Source: Vibrio atypicus
GTDB taxonomy: Bacteria; Pseudomonadota; Gammaproteobacteria; Enterobacterales; Vibrionaceae
Length of the DNA stretch: 64,000 nt
Assembly (NCBI RefSeq): GCF_009811315.1
Contig: NZ_BLID01000001.1
Coordinates: 558,001 to 622,000 of the forward strand
Direction of reading: 5' to 3'
Shown: positions 17,741-27,598 of the stretch, piece by piece
How the letters are laid out: every line of letters begins with the position of its first letter
How positions within the stretch are numbered: position 1 is the first letter of the stretch
Notes under the pieces: model-generated
What the model was told of the DNA's origin: nothing
Seen by the model: only the letters and a program-made list of their open reading frames with translations
The model's database searches: none
Program-made: the position numbers and the translations under genes

Positions 17741-18445
17741 ATGACCAGCCCACTTGTTGCACTAAAATCGGCCAGCAAAAGCTTCATTGATGGCAAAGAG
17801 ACACACCACGTATTGAGTGACGTCGACTTTACCTTATCCCGTGGTTGTAGTGTGGCATTAACGGGCGCCAGTGGTAGTGGCAAGAGTACCTTATTGAATG
17901 TGATTGCTGGTTTCGAACCGCTTACGAGTGGTGAGCTTTACCTAGATGGTGACCATTCATCTGATTGGAAAGACCCACAATGGAGCCGTTTTCGTCACCA
18001 AAAGCTCGGCGTTATCTTCCAACAATTCAATCTATTGACGCCACTTAATGTCAAACAGAACATCGCCTTTCCACTGCATTTGAATCAGCAAAAATGGAAT
18101 GATTGGTGCGACTATTTAGTAGAAGCATTAGGCATCACTCCCCTGCTTAATCGACATGTTTCGGCACTGTCTGGAGGGCAGCAACAAAGAGTGGCAATCG
18201 CTCGCGCGTTAGCCCATAAACCCAAACTGTTACTTGCTGATGAACCGACGGGCAACCTTGACCAATATGCCGGTTTAGAAGTGATGAAGCTGTTAAGTGA
18301 AATCACCACACAAGGTAATACCGCGGTGCTCTTGGTGACTCACAGCCCCGAATGTGCAGGCTTTATGCAGACTCAACTGCATTTGCAAAACGGACATCTC
18401 AAACGCGATCAGAATAAACGCGAGCTTTACGATGAAGCAAACTAA
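17741..18445 (+). CDS. ABC transporter ATP-binding protein, AttE/LolD-MacB type
   Basis: 234 residues with Walker A GASGSGKST, the Q-loop in VIFQQFNLL, signature LSGGQQQRVAIARAL, and Walker B LLLADEPTG. It belongs to the group that pairs with FtsX-like permeases for mechanotransmission or lipoprotein export rather than bulk import. Ribosome site AAGGAGAAGAG precedes the ATG. It overlaps the permease start by 14 bp, and the third gene encodes an AttH-like lipoprotein, matching an AttEFGH-type system. Confidence 0.92.
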   Translation: MTSPLVALKSASKSFIDGKETHHVLSDVDFTLSRGCSVALTGASGSGKSTLLNVIAGFEPLTSGELYLDGDHSSDWKDPQWSRFRHQKLGVIFQQFNLLTPLNVKQNIAFPLHLNQQKWNDWCDYLVEALGITPLLNRHVSALSGGQQQRVAIARALAHKPKLLLADEPTGNLDQYAGLEVMKLLSEITTQGNTAVLLVTHSPECAGFMQTQLHLQNGHLKRDQNKRELYDEAN

Positions 18446-20933
18446 GCTGTCGCATACCAAGATCACGCTAAGCCTTTTTGGCGCGCATTATAAGCAAGCC
18501 CCTTTGCAAGCCGCAGCGATATTGATTGGCATAGTGCTCGCCGTTACTTTGTTTGTCGCTGTGCAAGCCATCAACCTCAATGCCAAGCGTAGCTACGCCG
18601 AATCCACAGAGCAGCTTAGCGCCCAAGCGCAAAACCTTATTATTCCACCAGCAGGGCAAAACTATCTAACCGAATCGCTCTACTTTACCCTAAGGCAAAA
18701 CGGGCTCAGTGCCGCATTACCCGTGATTGAAGGGCGAGTCAGAGATGAAAATGGACGCCGATGGTCAGTTCAAGGCAGTGAGTTAATAGCTGCACTCACT
18801 TCACGCTCTCGTTATTCCGTACATAATGAAAAATCATCCGATAGCGAACAGAATGTCTCTCTATTCGACAACGTATTGCCACTGCCTGAGCTATTGGCCG
18901 GAAAACCGATTGTGATGATGAGCCAGTCGCAGCACCACAATATTGGATCAGTGGAGACGCTGACTCTGGATGACATCGAAACCAAAATCGAGGTGTTACC
19001 TGATGAGTGGCAATTGGGTAGTCGGATGTTGATGGATATTAGTTTTGCCCAGCAGCTACTGAATAAACAAGGGCAGCTCAGTTACATCGCTATCTTCGAT
19101 ACAATCAATGATAGCCAATCTACGTGGCAAAACCTCGTCGGAGATCACGGTCAGTGGATTGGCAATACCCAAAGCACCGATCTTGGCTCACTCACTGATA
19201 GCTTCCACTTAAACCTCACCGCCATGAGTTTACTGGCGTTTTTAGTTGGCCTGTTTATCGCTTACAACGGCGTGAAGTACAGCCTACTAAAACGTAATCG
19301 GCTGTTAGTACAAATTCAACAAGCCGGTATTGCACCTAAAATCGTCTTTTCGGCGCTACTTATCGAGTTAACGATATTGGTTTCAATCGGTGCTTCGCTT
19401 GGTTTTATTCTGGGTATCCAGCTCAGTCATTGGCTTCACCCCACTGTCGCACTCACTCTTGAGCAACTTTACGGCGCAACGCTACTCCCCGGAACTTGGC
19501 AATGGCAATGGTGGACACAAGCTCTACTGTTAACCCTCGCAGCAACAACGCTTGCTTGTTGGCAGCACTTTAAACAACGTATCCGCCAGCCTCTTTCTTC
19601 TCACGGGGGCTTTTATCAAGCGCCGGACAGTTCCAACGAAAACCAGTTATTCGTCATTGGTGTCACTCTTACGGTTTTAGCTTTAATCGGCTTATGGCTC
19701 AGTGAACACCATCGATTCACTATGGGGTGGCTGGGGTTATTGGTCATTTCCATTCCTTTATACCTTCCCAAAACCCTAAGCGTATTAGCGCACGAGTGTG
19801 AAAAACGTAGCTCCCTTGGTTTAATGCACTATCTGTTTGCGGAGTTACGCGAGCTGATTTCTCCGCTTTCTCTCGCCATGATGGCATTACTGCTCGCGGT
19901 GACTGCCAACATTGGAATGAATACCTTAGTTGGCAGTTTTGAATCCACCTTAAAACAATGGCTTGAGCAGCGATTGCATGCGGATATTTACGTCAGCCCT
20001 GCGCAAGGAGACATCGCCAATGTAGAGCAAGCATTGGAGGAGTTCGAGAATGTTGAAACTGTCTACAAGCAATACTATGTCGAGGACAATGTACAAGGTT
20101 TACCGACGCTTCTCGGTACTAAAGATAAAAAGACTTTAGAGCAAACCATGGTGTTCAAATCGCATTTGGATAACTTCTGGCCGCGCTTTTACCAAGGGGA
20201 ATGGGTCGCTATTAGTGAACCAACAGCAGTGAAACTAGGATTATCGCTCGACAGCAAACTTATGCTTAATGCAATTCCAGACAAAACACTCATTGTCGGG
20301 GCGATTTTCCACGACTACGGTTCTCCGAATGGCGAGATTTTGTTAGCGCCAAAACTATGGGAAGAAAGCGGCTTTACCAACCTACCGACAAGCCTTGGCA
20401 TTCAAGTCTCGGGCGACCCACAAAACGTATACGACCAACTGCGCGAGCAACTGAATCTGCACCCAAGTCAGCTCTATGACCAAGCACAAATCAAATCCAT
20501 CGCTTTGGATATTTTCTCGCAAACCTTTGCCATCACTCGCGCGCTCAATGGTGTCACACTTATGGTCGCTGTAATTGGCTTGTTCAGTGCCTGCTTCATG
20601 TTACTCGATGCGCGCAAAGCGGCAGTCGCAAGGCTTTACGCACTGGGCGTCAATCGCCGGAAATTGATGACGATAGTGATAGGTCAAATTGCTGCTTTGG
20701 TGGCTTTTACGTTAATTATCGCACTACCTTTAGCCGCCTTGGTTGGCTATGTATTGACAGACGTCGTTACCCTACGAGCCTTTGGTTGGAGCCTCAACTA
20801 TCTATGGAGCTGGAGTGATGCGTTAAGCGTCGCCGCAATCACCATTTTTGTGGCCGTGATAGCGACTTTAATCCCTCTATGGCGCTTAGTAAGTAAACCT
20901 GTCGTATCCAGTTTGCAAAGCGAGGTGCTGTGA
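18432..20933 (+). CDS. FtsX-like ABC permease, fused AttF-AttG type
   Basis: 833 residues from ATG 18432. An upstream frame to 18354 is open but lies wholly in the ATPase gene, and the 14-bp overlap is typical of coupled ABC genes. There is an N-terminal membrane helix (near 22-42), a large periplasmic domain, then a block of three to four helices (near 265-370). A further pair of helices, a second periplasmic domain and final helices follow, i.e. two FtsX units in one chain. It partners with the ATPase upstream and probably the lipocalin-like lipoprotein downstream. The transported or extracted ligand is unknown. Confidence 0.88.
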   Translation: MKQTKLSHTKITLSLFGAHYKQAPLQAAAILIGIVLAVTLFVAVQAINLNAKRSYAESTEQLSAQAQNLIIPPAGQNYLTESLYFTLRQNGLSAALPVIEGRVRDENGRRWSVQGSELIAALTSRSRYSVHNEKSSDSEQNVSLFDNVLPLPELLAGKPIVMMSQSQHHNIGSVETLTLDDIETKIEVLPDEWQLGSRMLMDISFAQQLLNKQGQLSYIAIFDTINDSQSTWQNLVGDHGQWIGNTQSTDLGSLTDSFHLNLTAMSLLAFLVGLFIAYNGVKYSLLKRNRLLVQIQQAGIAPKIVFSALLIELTILVSIGASLGFILGIQLSHWLHPTVALTLEQLYGATLLPGTWQWQWWTQALLLTLAATTLACWQHFKQRIRQPLSSHGGFYQAPDSSNENQLFVIGVTLTVLALIGLWLSEHHRFTMGWLGLLVISIPLYLPKTLSVLAHECEKRSSLGLMHYLFAELRELISPLSLAMMALLLAVTANIGMNTLVGSFESTLKQWLEQRLHADIYVSPAQGDIANVEQALEEFENVETVYKQYYVEDNVQGLPTLLGTKDKKTLEQTMVFKSHLDNFWPRFYQGEWVAISEPTAVKLGLSLDSKLMLNAIPDKTLIVGAIFHDYGSPNGEILLAPKLWEESGFTNLPTSLGIQVSGDPQNVYDQLREQLNLHPSQLYDQAQIKSIALDIFSQTFAITRALNGVTLMVAVIGLFSACFMLLDARKAAVARLYALGVNRRKLMTIVIGQIAALVAFTLIIALPLAALVGYVLTDVVTLRAFGWSLNYLWSWSDALSVAAITIFVAVIATLIPLWRLVSKPVVSSLQSEVL

Positions 20934-22066
20934 TGAAACGACTTATTAGAAGCTCTGCTCTCATCTGTTGTGTTGCCATTATCTTTAGCTGCAAAGATCC
21001 CCAATCGCAACAACAAAGTATGGGTTTGCTACTGAGTGAAAACAAATCTGAAGCCGGTAACCGGAAATTTTCACCTGTCATTAAAGGAGCGGAGTTAACC
21101 TTCCCAGCCGACCATCAAGCTCATCCAAACTTTCGTCACGAGTGGTGGTACTTCACCGCTAACTTAACCAATGAAAACGGTGAGCCACTGGGTATGCAGT
21201 GGACACAGTTTCGCTTCGCCGCCGCTCCTGAAACTAGGGACAGCATAGATAGTAAAAACAAAAAGGCGACGAAAACTCCATGGCAAAGCCAACAAATCTA
21301 TATGGCGCACAGTGCCGTGACGACGAAAAACAAACACTATGCCGACGAAAAATGGTCTCGTGGCCAAACCAAACTTGCTGGGGTAAGTACTTCCCCATTT
21401 CGAGTGTATCTTGACGATTGGCAATGGGTCTCTTCAACTGACAACCTATTCCCAGCCACCTTAAATGCTCACTCAAAGCAATTTGGCTACTCGCTAACCT
21501 TAACCAGTACCGCTCCTTATCAAAAGCAAGGTGAACAAGGCTACAGTATCAAGAGTGCAGACGGCCAAGTGGCTTCCTATTACTACAGCCAACCCTTTAT
21601 TGACGTTTCCGGACAAATCACCATGGATGGTAAAACGCAAAAAGTGACCGGAAAAGGTTGGATAGACAGAGAGTGGAGCTCGCAGTTCTTGCTAGACTCA
21701 CAACAAGGCTGGGATTGGTTTGCCCTCAGGTTGGATTATGAAACCAGCTTAGTGCTCTTCCAGTTACGTGACTCCAAAACGGGAGAAGCGAGCTATTCCA
21801 GCGCCCGGCTAATGCAGCGAGATGGCACAGGAACCGCGATTTCGCAGAGTGACATTCGCTTATCTGCCATTAAGCAAACACAAATTAAAGGCCACAATTA
21901 TCCAACAGTGTGGCAAATATCTATCCCGACTCAGCAAATCGAGTTGACTATCTCGGCGCTAAATCCAAAAGCCCAAATGCCCCTCTCAGTGCCTTACTGG
22001 GAAGGGCCCGTCACTATTGATGGCTCACATTCTGGAACGGGATATATGGAGCTAACGGGTTATTAA
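20933..22066 (+). CDS. AttH-like lipoprotein (carotenoid 1,2-hydratase/lipocalin-like fold)
   Basis: 377 residues from ATG 20933, which overlaps the permease stop as TGATG. Signal: MKRLIRSSALICCVAIIFSC, giving an acylated Cys20. The mature part shows HPNFRHEWWYFTANL near residue 63 and KGWIDREWSSQFL near 240, hallmarks of the AttH/CrtC hydratase-like lipocalin family. Members often sit beside FtsX-like ABC transporters. It is likely a periplasmic or outer-membrane acceptor of a hydrophobic ligand handled by this transporter. The ligand is unknown; carotenoid hydratase activity is unlikely here because no carotenoid genes are near. Confidence 0.87.
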   Translation: MKRLIRSSALICCVAIIFSCKDPQSQQQSMGLLLSENKSEAGNRKFSPVIKGAELTFPADHQAHPNFRHEWWYFTANLTNENGEPLGMQWTQFRFAAAPETRDSIDSKNKKATKTPWQSQQIYMAHSAVTTKNKHYADEKWSRGQTKLAGVSTSPFRVYLDDWQWVSSTDNLFPATLNAHSKQFGYSLTLTSTAPYQKQGEQGYSIKSADGQVASYYYSQPFIDVSGQITMDGKTQKVTGKGWIDREWSSQFLLDSQQGWDWFALRLDYETSLVLFQLRDSKTGEASYSSARLMQRDGTGTAISQSDIRLSAIKQTQIKGHNYPTVWQISIPTQQIELTISALNPKAQMPLSVPYWEGPVTIDGSHSGTGYMELTGY

Positions 22067-22174
22067 GGCGAAGCATCATATTTATCACTCACAACCCAAC
22101 TAGGGAGTTCTCTCCCCAACAGGCAAGTGATAAACTGCGTGGCTATCTCATCAATTGATTGAAAAGGAAATACG

Positions 22175-22441
22175 ATGAACCCTATTATTGCCTTGCTGAA
22201 AGAGAACAACATCAGCGATGAACAGATCAATGAGATCTTCCAAACACTGACTCAGAACCCTCTTGCAGCAATGGCGACCATTAGCCAACTTGGTTTACCA
22301 CAAGACAAGCTACAAGCTCTAATGGGCCAAGTAATGCAAAACCCTGCACTCATCAAAGATGCAGTTGAAGAATTGGGGTTAGATTTCTCTAAAGTTGAAG
22401 AAGCGAAAGAGAAACTTCAGAGCCAAAACCAAGGCAACTAA
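22175..22441 (+). CDS. DUF2999 family protein
   Basis: 88 residues, soluble and helical, with two related segments (EIFQTLTQNPLAAMATISQLG and ALMGQVMQNPALIKDAVEELG) that suggest an internal duplication. It matches the DUF2999 family of Vibrio and Shewanella relatives. No function is known to me. GAAAAGGAAATACG precedes the start. It stands alone with its own terminator. Confidence 0.85.
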   Translation: MNPIIALLKENNISDEQINEIFQTLTQNPLAAMATISQLGLPQDKLQALMGQVMQNPALIKDAVEELGLDFSKVEEAKEKLQSQNQGN

Positions 22442-22457
22442 TACCTATATTCCAAAC

Positions 22458-22498
22458 AGGCCGTTAAACCCAAGCAATTGGATTTGACGGCCTTTTTT
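22458..22498 (+). terminator. Terminator of the DUF2999 gene
   Basis: AGGCCGT and ACGGCCTTTTTT arms with a partly paired 22-base loop. Confidence 0.75.
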
Positions 22499-22605
22499 AT
22501 TATCTCGAATTCGCCTTTCTCGCTACGCATTTCTACCCCTATTACCTTGAAACATTGCTGCAATTCGGTAGGCTTTGAGCAAATCAAGCAAGGATGAGCT
22601 GACCA

Positions 22606-23505
22606 ATGCGCGTTGATTACCGAAAAAGATTGTTGCCTGTCATTCGCTACTTAGAGCAAAACTTTAATGAGCCTTTAAACCTACCTGAAGTAGCGTCCTT
22701 GGCAAACCTCTCTCCATACCACTTTCACCGAACTTTTAAAGCAGTGCAGGGTGAAACTTTGGCCGACTATATCCGTAGACTGCGCCTCGAAGCCGCTGCC
22801 GACGAGCTATTCAAATCGAAACAACCGGTGCTTAACGTGGCATTAGAGTATGGGTTTTCAAGCTCGCAGAGTCTCGCAAAAGCCTTCAAACAGCATTATG
22901 GCGTGACGCCTACAGCATTTCGCGATTGTGACAATTACCAAGCCTTTTCCGCCTTAGCGCGAAACAGCAAGATTGGACACACCTTGCGCAAGAATGGAAA
23001 CGAAGTTGATCCTACGACTCCCTATACTGGCTCTACACCAACAACATGGAGTCATACAATGGAAACTCAAAACTTTGAAGCTGCAAAACTGGCATACGTT
23101 CGAGTCACAGGTCCTTACGGTGAAGGCTATGAAGAGCCCGCTGGTCGCTTATTCCAATGGGCAGGGATGAAGGGGTTGGCCGGGAATACCAACATATTCA
23201 TTTACCATGACAACCCAGAAATCACGCCAAACGAGAAATGTCGTACAGATATTTGCTTGATGGTTCCTGAAGATACCCAAGTCCCTGCTGGCATTGAGCT
23301 GCAAGACTTTCCTGGTGGGCAATATGCTGTGATGCGCAAAAACATCACCGAACATAACCAATATTCGCAAGCGTGGGATGATCTCATGAGCAATGTGATT
23401 GAGTCAGGCATCGAAAATGATTGCCGCCCCTGCTTCGAGCTTTACCACAGCTACGATCCTCAAACTCAGCACGCTGATGTGAGCTTCTGTACTGCGATTA
23501 AATAA
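22606..23505 (+). CDS. AraC-family regulator with GyrI-like effector domain
   Basis: 299 residues. The N-terminal 100 residues form two AraC helix-turn-helix motifs (LPEVASLANLSPYHFHRTFK; NVALEYGFSSSQSLAKAFKQHYG). Residues ~145-299 form a GyrI/SbmC-like small-molecule-binding domain (AKLAYVRVTGPYGEGY ... GGQYAVMRKNIT). Such Rob/SoxS-related architectures sense drugs or other small ligands. No obvious target is adjacent, and the effector is unknown. Confidence 0.9.
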   Translation: MRVDYRKRLLPVIRYLEQNFNEPLNLPEVASLANLSPYHFHRTFKAVQGETLADYIRRLRLEAAADELFKSKQPVLNVALEYGFSSSQSLAKAFKQHYGVTPTAFRDCDNYQAFSALARNSKIGHTLRKNGNEVDPTTPYTGSTPTTWSHTMETQNFEAAKLAYVRVTGPYGEGYEEPAGRLFQWAGMKGLAGNTNIFIYHDNPEITPNEKCRTDICLMVPEDTQVPAGIELQDFPGGQYAVMRKNITEHNQYSQAWDDLMSNVIESGIENDCRPCFELYHSYDPQTQHADVSFCTAIK

Positions 23506-23516
23506 AACCTAAATAT

Positions 23517-23547
23517 AAAGCCTGCCCAGTTGCAGGCTTTCTTCTTT
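23517..23547 (+). terminator. Terminator of the AraC-GyrI gene
   Basis: AAAGCCTGC, loop CCAGTT, GCAGGCTTT followed by CTTCTTT. Confidence 0.75.
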
Positions 23548-23741
23548 CTCAATTACAAAATCCAATAACTTAGATTCCCATTCATTTTGCGAACCTTATC
23601 GTGATCCTACTTCGTAAATTTCATTTTCATGTAACTAAGTAAAATTGAGTTGCGATTCAATTCACGGTTTCCTCCCCAAGTAAGCATACACTGAGCCTCC
23701 TTCTACTTCTGAAATCATGCCTAGGATCTGGAGGTCACAAT

Positions 23742-24839
23742 ATGAAAAAGAACTTCGTTGTCATTGCTCTTAGCAGCTTAGTTGCGATGTCTGCAACATT
23801 CCCTACCTATGCCAATGAAACTGCCGTCATTCAAGCCCCGGTTGACTATTCTCAGCTCGTTACCAAGCGCCAAATTGTCGACCAATTGTTAAGTGATGCA
23901 GTTGTCGCCTTCAAATCCCCTTCTCGGATTTCTCACGCTGGTTTTACGGCGAAGATGCCGAGCAATATGGAGATTGTCACCGAGCGATTGTTGCAGGCGT
24001 ATCAACTTGAACCTTACAGAACAGATTTATTGATCTCAGCTGCGAACGCGCAAATCTACAACAAAAATGTTGATAGAGCGGTTGAGCTATTTCAGCAAGC
24101 TCTTTCTACCGCTCCTGATGACGTCGATCTCCACGCTTATCTAGCCGTTTGGCAGCGATTCAAAGGTAATCAGGCGGAATCAGACAAGCACATGATGACC
24201 CTATCCAAACTCAACAATGGTAAAGCGGCTGACATCCAACGCATCTTTGATACCGTGGATCGTGTACTAGCCACACCTCTAAAAGAAACTGCAGACAAAG
24301 GCTACTTGGATGAAAAAGGCGCAATCATCACGTTAGGCTACGCTCTCAACCCAGACGGTTCTATGCATCAAATCTTGGTCGAACGCCTAGAAACGACTCT
24401 GGCAATGGCAAAAGCGAATCCAAATGCCTTAATCATTTTGACTGGTGGTGTGCCTAAAAATTACAAAACCGAAGGCAAATTGATGGCTGATTGGTTGATT
24501 CAAAAAGGTATCAATAAAGATCGTATCATCGAGGAAAACTATGCCACCAGCACCGTCGGTAACGCTCTGTTTAGCAGCTATGCCTTGGCTCGTCATAATA
24601 TCAAACACGCCACGATCATTAGTTCAGCAAGCCACGTTCGCCGAGGTCAAACACTGTTTGAAGTAGCCAGTTGGCAAACCGGCCCGCAAGGCATCACCTT
24701 TGATACAGTAAGCTACCCAGACAAGCCACTGAAAGACTTAGCCAAGGCCAGTGATGGCGAGCTGCTCGGTATCTACCGTGATGCCCTACGTACTTATGGC
24801 ATGTGGAGTTATCGCTCTTACCCGTTAGAATCTCGATAG
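23742..24839 (+). CDS. Exported TPR-DUF218 (YdcF/ElyC/SanA-like) protein
   Basis: 365 residues. The signal peptide ends PTYANE near residue 26. Residues ~75-150 carry TPR-like helices (LISAANAQIYNKNVDRAVELFQQAL). Residues ~190-350 are a DUF218 domain with IITLGYALNPDGSMHQILVERL, ILTGGVPKN, EENYATSTVGNALF and IISSASHVRRG. DUF218 proteins act near the cell envelope (ElyC, SanA), with no defined reaction for most. Ribosome site CTGGAGGTC lies 8 bp before the ATG. It is a single-gene unit. Confidence 0.85.
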   Translation: MKKNFVVIALSSLVAMSATFPTYANETAVIQAPVDYSQLVTKRQIVDQLLSDAVVAFKSPSRISHAGFTAKMPSNMEIVTERLLQAYQLEPYRTDLLISAANAQIYNKNVDRAVELFQQALSTAPDDVDLHAYLAVWQRFKGNQAESDKHMMTLSKLNNGKAADIQRIFDTVDRVLATPLKETADKGYLDEKGAIITLGYALNPDGSMHQILVERLETTLAMAKANPNALIILTGGVPKNYKTEGKLMADWLIQKGINKDRIIEENYATSTVGNALFSSYALARHNIKHATIISSASHVRRGQTLFEVASWQTGPQGITFDTVSYPDKPLKDLAKASDGELLGIYRDALRTYGMWSYRSYPLESR

Positions 24840-24854
24840 AAACACGTTGAATCA

Positions 24855-24880
24855 GAAGCCTGCAATCGCAGGCTTTTCAC
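24855..24880 (+). terminator. Terminator of the DUF218 gene
   Basis: GAAGCCTGC, loop AATC, GCAGGCTTTTC. Confidence 0.75.
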
Positions 24881-24942
24881 CATCATTTGTTTAACCAAAC
24901 CTATCAAAACAGCCTATACATCGAAATTACCTATCAAGTGAA

Positions 24943-24979
24943 ATAGGAAATGGCTATCAATAGGATAGTTACAAGCGAT
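24943..24979 (+). promoter_or_regulatory. OxyR operator upstream of ahpC
   Basis: ATAG-N7-CTAT-N7-ATAG-N7-CGAT: four contact tetrads with exact seven-base spacing (24943, 24954, 24965, 24976). Only one base of sixteen departs from the OxyR consensus. A -10-like TATACT lies near 25010 without a good -35, as expected for an activator-dependent promoter. Confidence 0.85.
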
Positions 24980-25061
24980 TTTCCTTAAACACACTCCGAT
25001 GCGAATATACTTTCCGAAAGCAACAACAGCTCAGCTTAAAACATTCAAAGGAAAGTAAATT

Positions 25062-25619
25062 ATGATTAATACTCAAATCAAACCATTTGCAGCTACAGCG
25101 TACAAAAACGGCGAATTCGTTGAAGTAACAGAACAAGACGTTCTAGGTAAATGGGCAGTATTCTTCTTCTACCCAGCAGACTTCACGTTTGTATGTCCAA
25201 CAGAACTGGGCGACCTAGCAGACCACTACGAAGAGCTACAAAAACGTGGCGTTGAAGTTTACTCAGTATCAACTGACACACACTTCACTCACAAAGCGTG
25301 GCACGATAGCTCTGACACAATCGGCAAGATCCAGTACTACATGCTTGGTGACCAAACAGGCAACATCACAAACAACTTCGGTGTGATGCGTGAAGGTCAA
25401 GGCCTAGCAGACCGCGCTACTTTCCTAATCGACCCAGAAGGTACTATCCAAGCAATGGAAATCACTGCTGAAGGTATCGGTCGTGACGCAGAAGACCTAC
25501 TACGCAAAGTGAAAGCGGCTCAGTACGTAGCAGCGCACCCAGGCGAAGTTTGCCCAGCTAAATGGAAAGAAGGTGAAGAGACACTAGCACCATCTCTAGA
25601 CCTAGTTGGCAAAATCTAA
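25062..25619 (+). CDS. ahpC: Alkyl hydroperoxide reductase subunit C (2-Cys peroxiredoxin)
   Basis: 185 residues, very near the 187 of E. coli AhpC. The peroxidatic Cys lies in [13 protein letters not shown] near residue 47 and the resolving Cys in [10 protein letters not shown] near residue 166. It reduces H2O2 and organic peroxides in the cytosol and is recycled by AhpF, encoded 150 bp downstream. The leader has a near-consensus OxyR site, so peroxide induction is expected. Codon use is that of a highly expressed gene. Ribosome site AAAGGAAAG. Confidence 0.97.
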   Translation: MINTQIKPFAATAYKNGEFVEVTEQDVLGKWAVFFFYPADFTFVCPTELGDLADHYEELQKRGVEVYSVSTDTHFTHKAWHDSSDTIGKIQYYMLGDQTGNITNNFGVMREGQGLADRATFLIDPEGTIQAMEITAEGIGRDAEDLLRKVKAAQYVAAHPGEVCPAKWKEGEETLAPSLDLVGKI

Positions 25620-25632
25620 GCCACTGAATTTA

Positions 25633-25720
25633 AGCTCCTATCTGACATGCTGATGGGAGCTAAATAAAGAGAGCATTCCGGGTTAGATACTTTGACGACC
25701 TTCGGCCTGGTTTGCTCTCT
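25633..25720 (+). other. Structured RNA between ahpC and ahpF
   Basis: Two inverted repeats lie in the gap. AGCTCC (25633-25638) pairs with GGAGCT (25656-25661), with more pairing inside. AGAGAGCA (25668-25675) pairs with TGCTCTCT (25713-25720) around a further folded centre. Neither has a T tract, so they could lower downstream transcription or protect ahpC mRNA after processing. The role is inferred. Confidence 0.45.
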
Positions 25721-25768
25721 CCCTCCGATTTTATCCAGAGTAACCATTGAATTAAGGCATTAACAACT

Positions 25769-27337
25769 ATGTTAGACCAAGCGATCCAACAACAACTCAA
25801 ACAATATCTGGCTAACGTAAAACAAGAAGTACGTTTAGTGGTTAGCCTAGATGAAAGCAAGGCATCGAATGACATTCTCTCTCTAGCAAACCAAATCGCA
25901 GAGATGAGCGACCTAATCACCGTTGAACGTGACGACAACGCAAGTGCACGTAAACCAGTGATGGCGGTAACGAACCCAGCGAAAGGCACATCACTGCGCT
26001 TTGCTGGCTTACCAATGGGTCACGAATTTACCTCTCTAGTATTGGCACTGCTTCACTCTGGCGGTCACCCAATCAAACTAGAACCAGAAGTGATTGAGCA
26101 AATCGCAGCACTAGACAAAGATCTCGACGTAGAAATCTTCATTTCACTGTCGTGTCAAAACTGTCCGGACGTGGTTCAAGCGTTCAACATGATGGCGGCG
26201 ATCAACCCGAAAATAACAGCAACCATGATCGACGGTGGTTTGTTCCAAGATGAAGTGAAAAAGCGCGACATCATGGCCGTACCAAGTGTATTCGTGAACG
26301 GTGAACTATTTGGTCAAGGCCGTATGTCTCTAACCGAAATCCTAAACAAAGTGGATGATGGCGCGAGCGAGAAAGCAGCGAAAGCACTAAGTGAAAAAGA
26401 CCCATACGATGTACTTGTAGTCGGCGGTGGCCCTGGTGGTAGCGCGGCAGCTCTATACGCTGCTCGTAAAGGTATTCGCACTGGCGTTGTCGCCAAGCGC
26501 TTTGGTGGTCAGGTGATGGACACCATGGCAATTGAGAACTTCATTTCGGTAAAACGTACTGAAGGTCCAAAACTGGCAACTGACCTAGCAGAGCACTTAA
26601 AAGAATACGACGTAGACGTTGTGACTGAGCAGCAAGCTGAGAAGCTAATGGGCGCAGCACACACAGAAGACGGTTTGATTCACATCCAACTTGAAAGCGG
26701 CGCAACGCTGAAGAGTAAGAGTGTCATCCTTAGCCCGGGTGCACGCTGGCGTGAAATGAACGTTCCGGGTGAGCAAGAGTACCGCAACAAAGGGGTCGCG
26801 TACTGCCCACACTGTGATGGTCCACTGTTCAAAGGCAAGAAAACTGCGGTTATCGGTGGTGGTAACTCAGGCATCGAAGCCGCTATCGACCTTGCTGGTA
26901 TCGTAGAACACGTAACGGTTCTTGAATTTGCTGACGTACTTCGCGCAGACCAAGTGCTTATCGACAAAGCGAACTCACTACCAAACGTAGACATCATCAC
27001 GATGGCGCAAACTACTGAAGTTGTGGGTGATGGTACTCGCGTAACAAGCTTGAAGTACAAAGACCGCAACACAGATGAAATCAAAGAGATTGAACTGTCA
27101 GGTATCTTTGTTCAAATCGGTCTAGTACCAAACACAGAATGGCTAAAAGATTCAGAAGTCGCGTTATCTGAGCGCGGTGAGATTGAAGTCGGTAGCCGTG
27201 GCGATACTAGCCTAGAAGGTGTCTTCGCAGCCGGTGACGCAACAACCGTTCCTTACAAACAGATCATCATTGCGATGGGTGAAGGTGCAAAAGCAAGCTT
27301 AGGCGCATTTGACTACCTAATCCGTAAGCAAGGTTAA
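25769..27337 (+). CDS. ahpF: Alkyl hydroperoxide reductase subunit F (flavoprotein)
   Basis: 522 residues. The N-terminal thioredoxin-like tandem domain carries [13 protein letters not shown] (CxxC near residues 128-131), the FAD site is [19 protein letters not shown] near 218, and the redox CPHC is at [10 protein letters not shown] near 348. The NAD(P)H site is [18 protein letters not shown]. It passes electrons from NADH to AhpC. It follows ahpC in the same direction, separated by a structured 150-bp gap. Confidence 0.96.
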   Translation: MLDQAIQQQLKQYLANVKQEVRLVVSLDESKASNDILSLANQIAEMSDLITVERDDNASARKPVMAVTNPAKGTSLRFAGLPMGHEFTSLVLALLHSGGHPIKLEPEVIEQIAALDKDLDVEIFISLSCQNCPDVVQAFNMMAAINPKITATMIDGGLFQDEVKKRDIMAVPSVFVNGELFGQGRMSLTEILNKVDDGASEKAAKALSEKDPYDVLVVGGGPGGSAAALYAARKGIRTGVVAKRFGGQVMDTMAIENFISVKRTEGPKLATDLAEHLKEYDVDVVTEQQAEKLMGAAHTEDGLIHIQLESGATLKSKSVILSPGARWREMNVPGEQEYRNKGVAYCPHCDGPLFKGKKTAVIGGGNSGIEAAIDLAGIVEHVTVLEFADVLRADQVLIDKANSLPNVDIITMAQTTEVVGDGTRVTSLKYKDRNTDEIKEIELSGIFVQIGLVPNTEWLKDSEVALSERGEIEVGSRGDTSLEGVFAAGDATTVPYKQIIIAMGEGAKASLGAFDYLIRKQG

Positions 27338-27446
27338 TCTTAACAATTTGTCGCAAAACATACGGTGTGGGTTTGAACAAAATCCATCGGGGCACCGTAG
27401 AAATTGATGATAAGAAATAAAACAAAAACTGGAAGCCCAAAGTATT

Positions 27447-27478
27447 GCCAGCAGGTATTCACTGCTGGCTTTTTTGGT
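27447..27478 (+). terminator. Terminator of ahpF
   Basis: GCCAGCAG, loop GTATTCA, CTGCTGGCTTTTTT. Confidence 0.85.
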
Positions 27479-27550
27479 TTTGGGGCAAGTGATTGGCATC
27501 CATAACAACTGAATGACTACATTGCTGTATCTGTAATTCAGGAATGAGCA

Positions 27551-27587
27551 AAAAACGCCTGCAAATGAATAGCTGTACATTTGCAGG
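27551..27587 (-). terminator. Terminator of the 27.6-kb hypothetical gene
   Basis: On the minus strand, CCTGCAAATG and CATTTGCAGG form a 10-bp stem with a 10-base loop, followed by CGTTTTTTGC. Confidence 0.8.
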
Positions 27588-27598
27588 GTTTGACTCAA

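Noticed and set aside
18354..18431. Permease start at 18354
   Set aside because: It would overlap the ATPase gene by 92 bp and add a non-membrane tail; ATG 18432 gives the usual short overlap.
26680..27084. 134-residue minus-strand frame inside ahpF
   Set aside because: Shadow of the ahpF codon pattern; no start signal.
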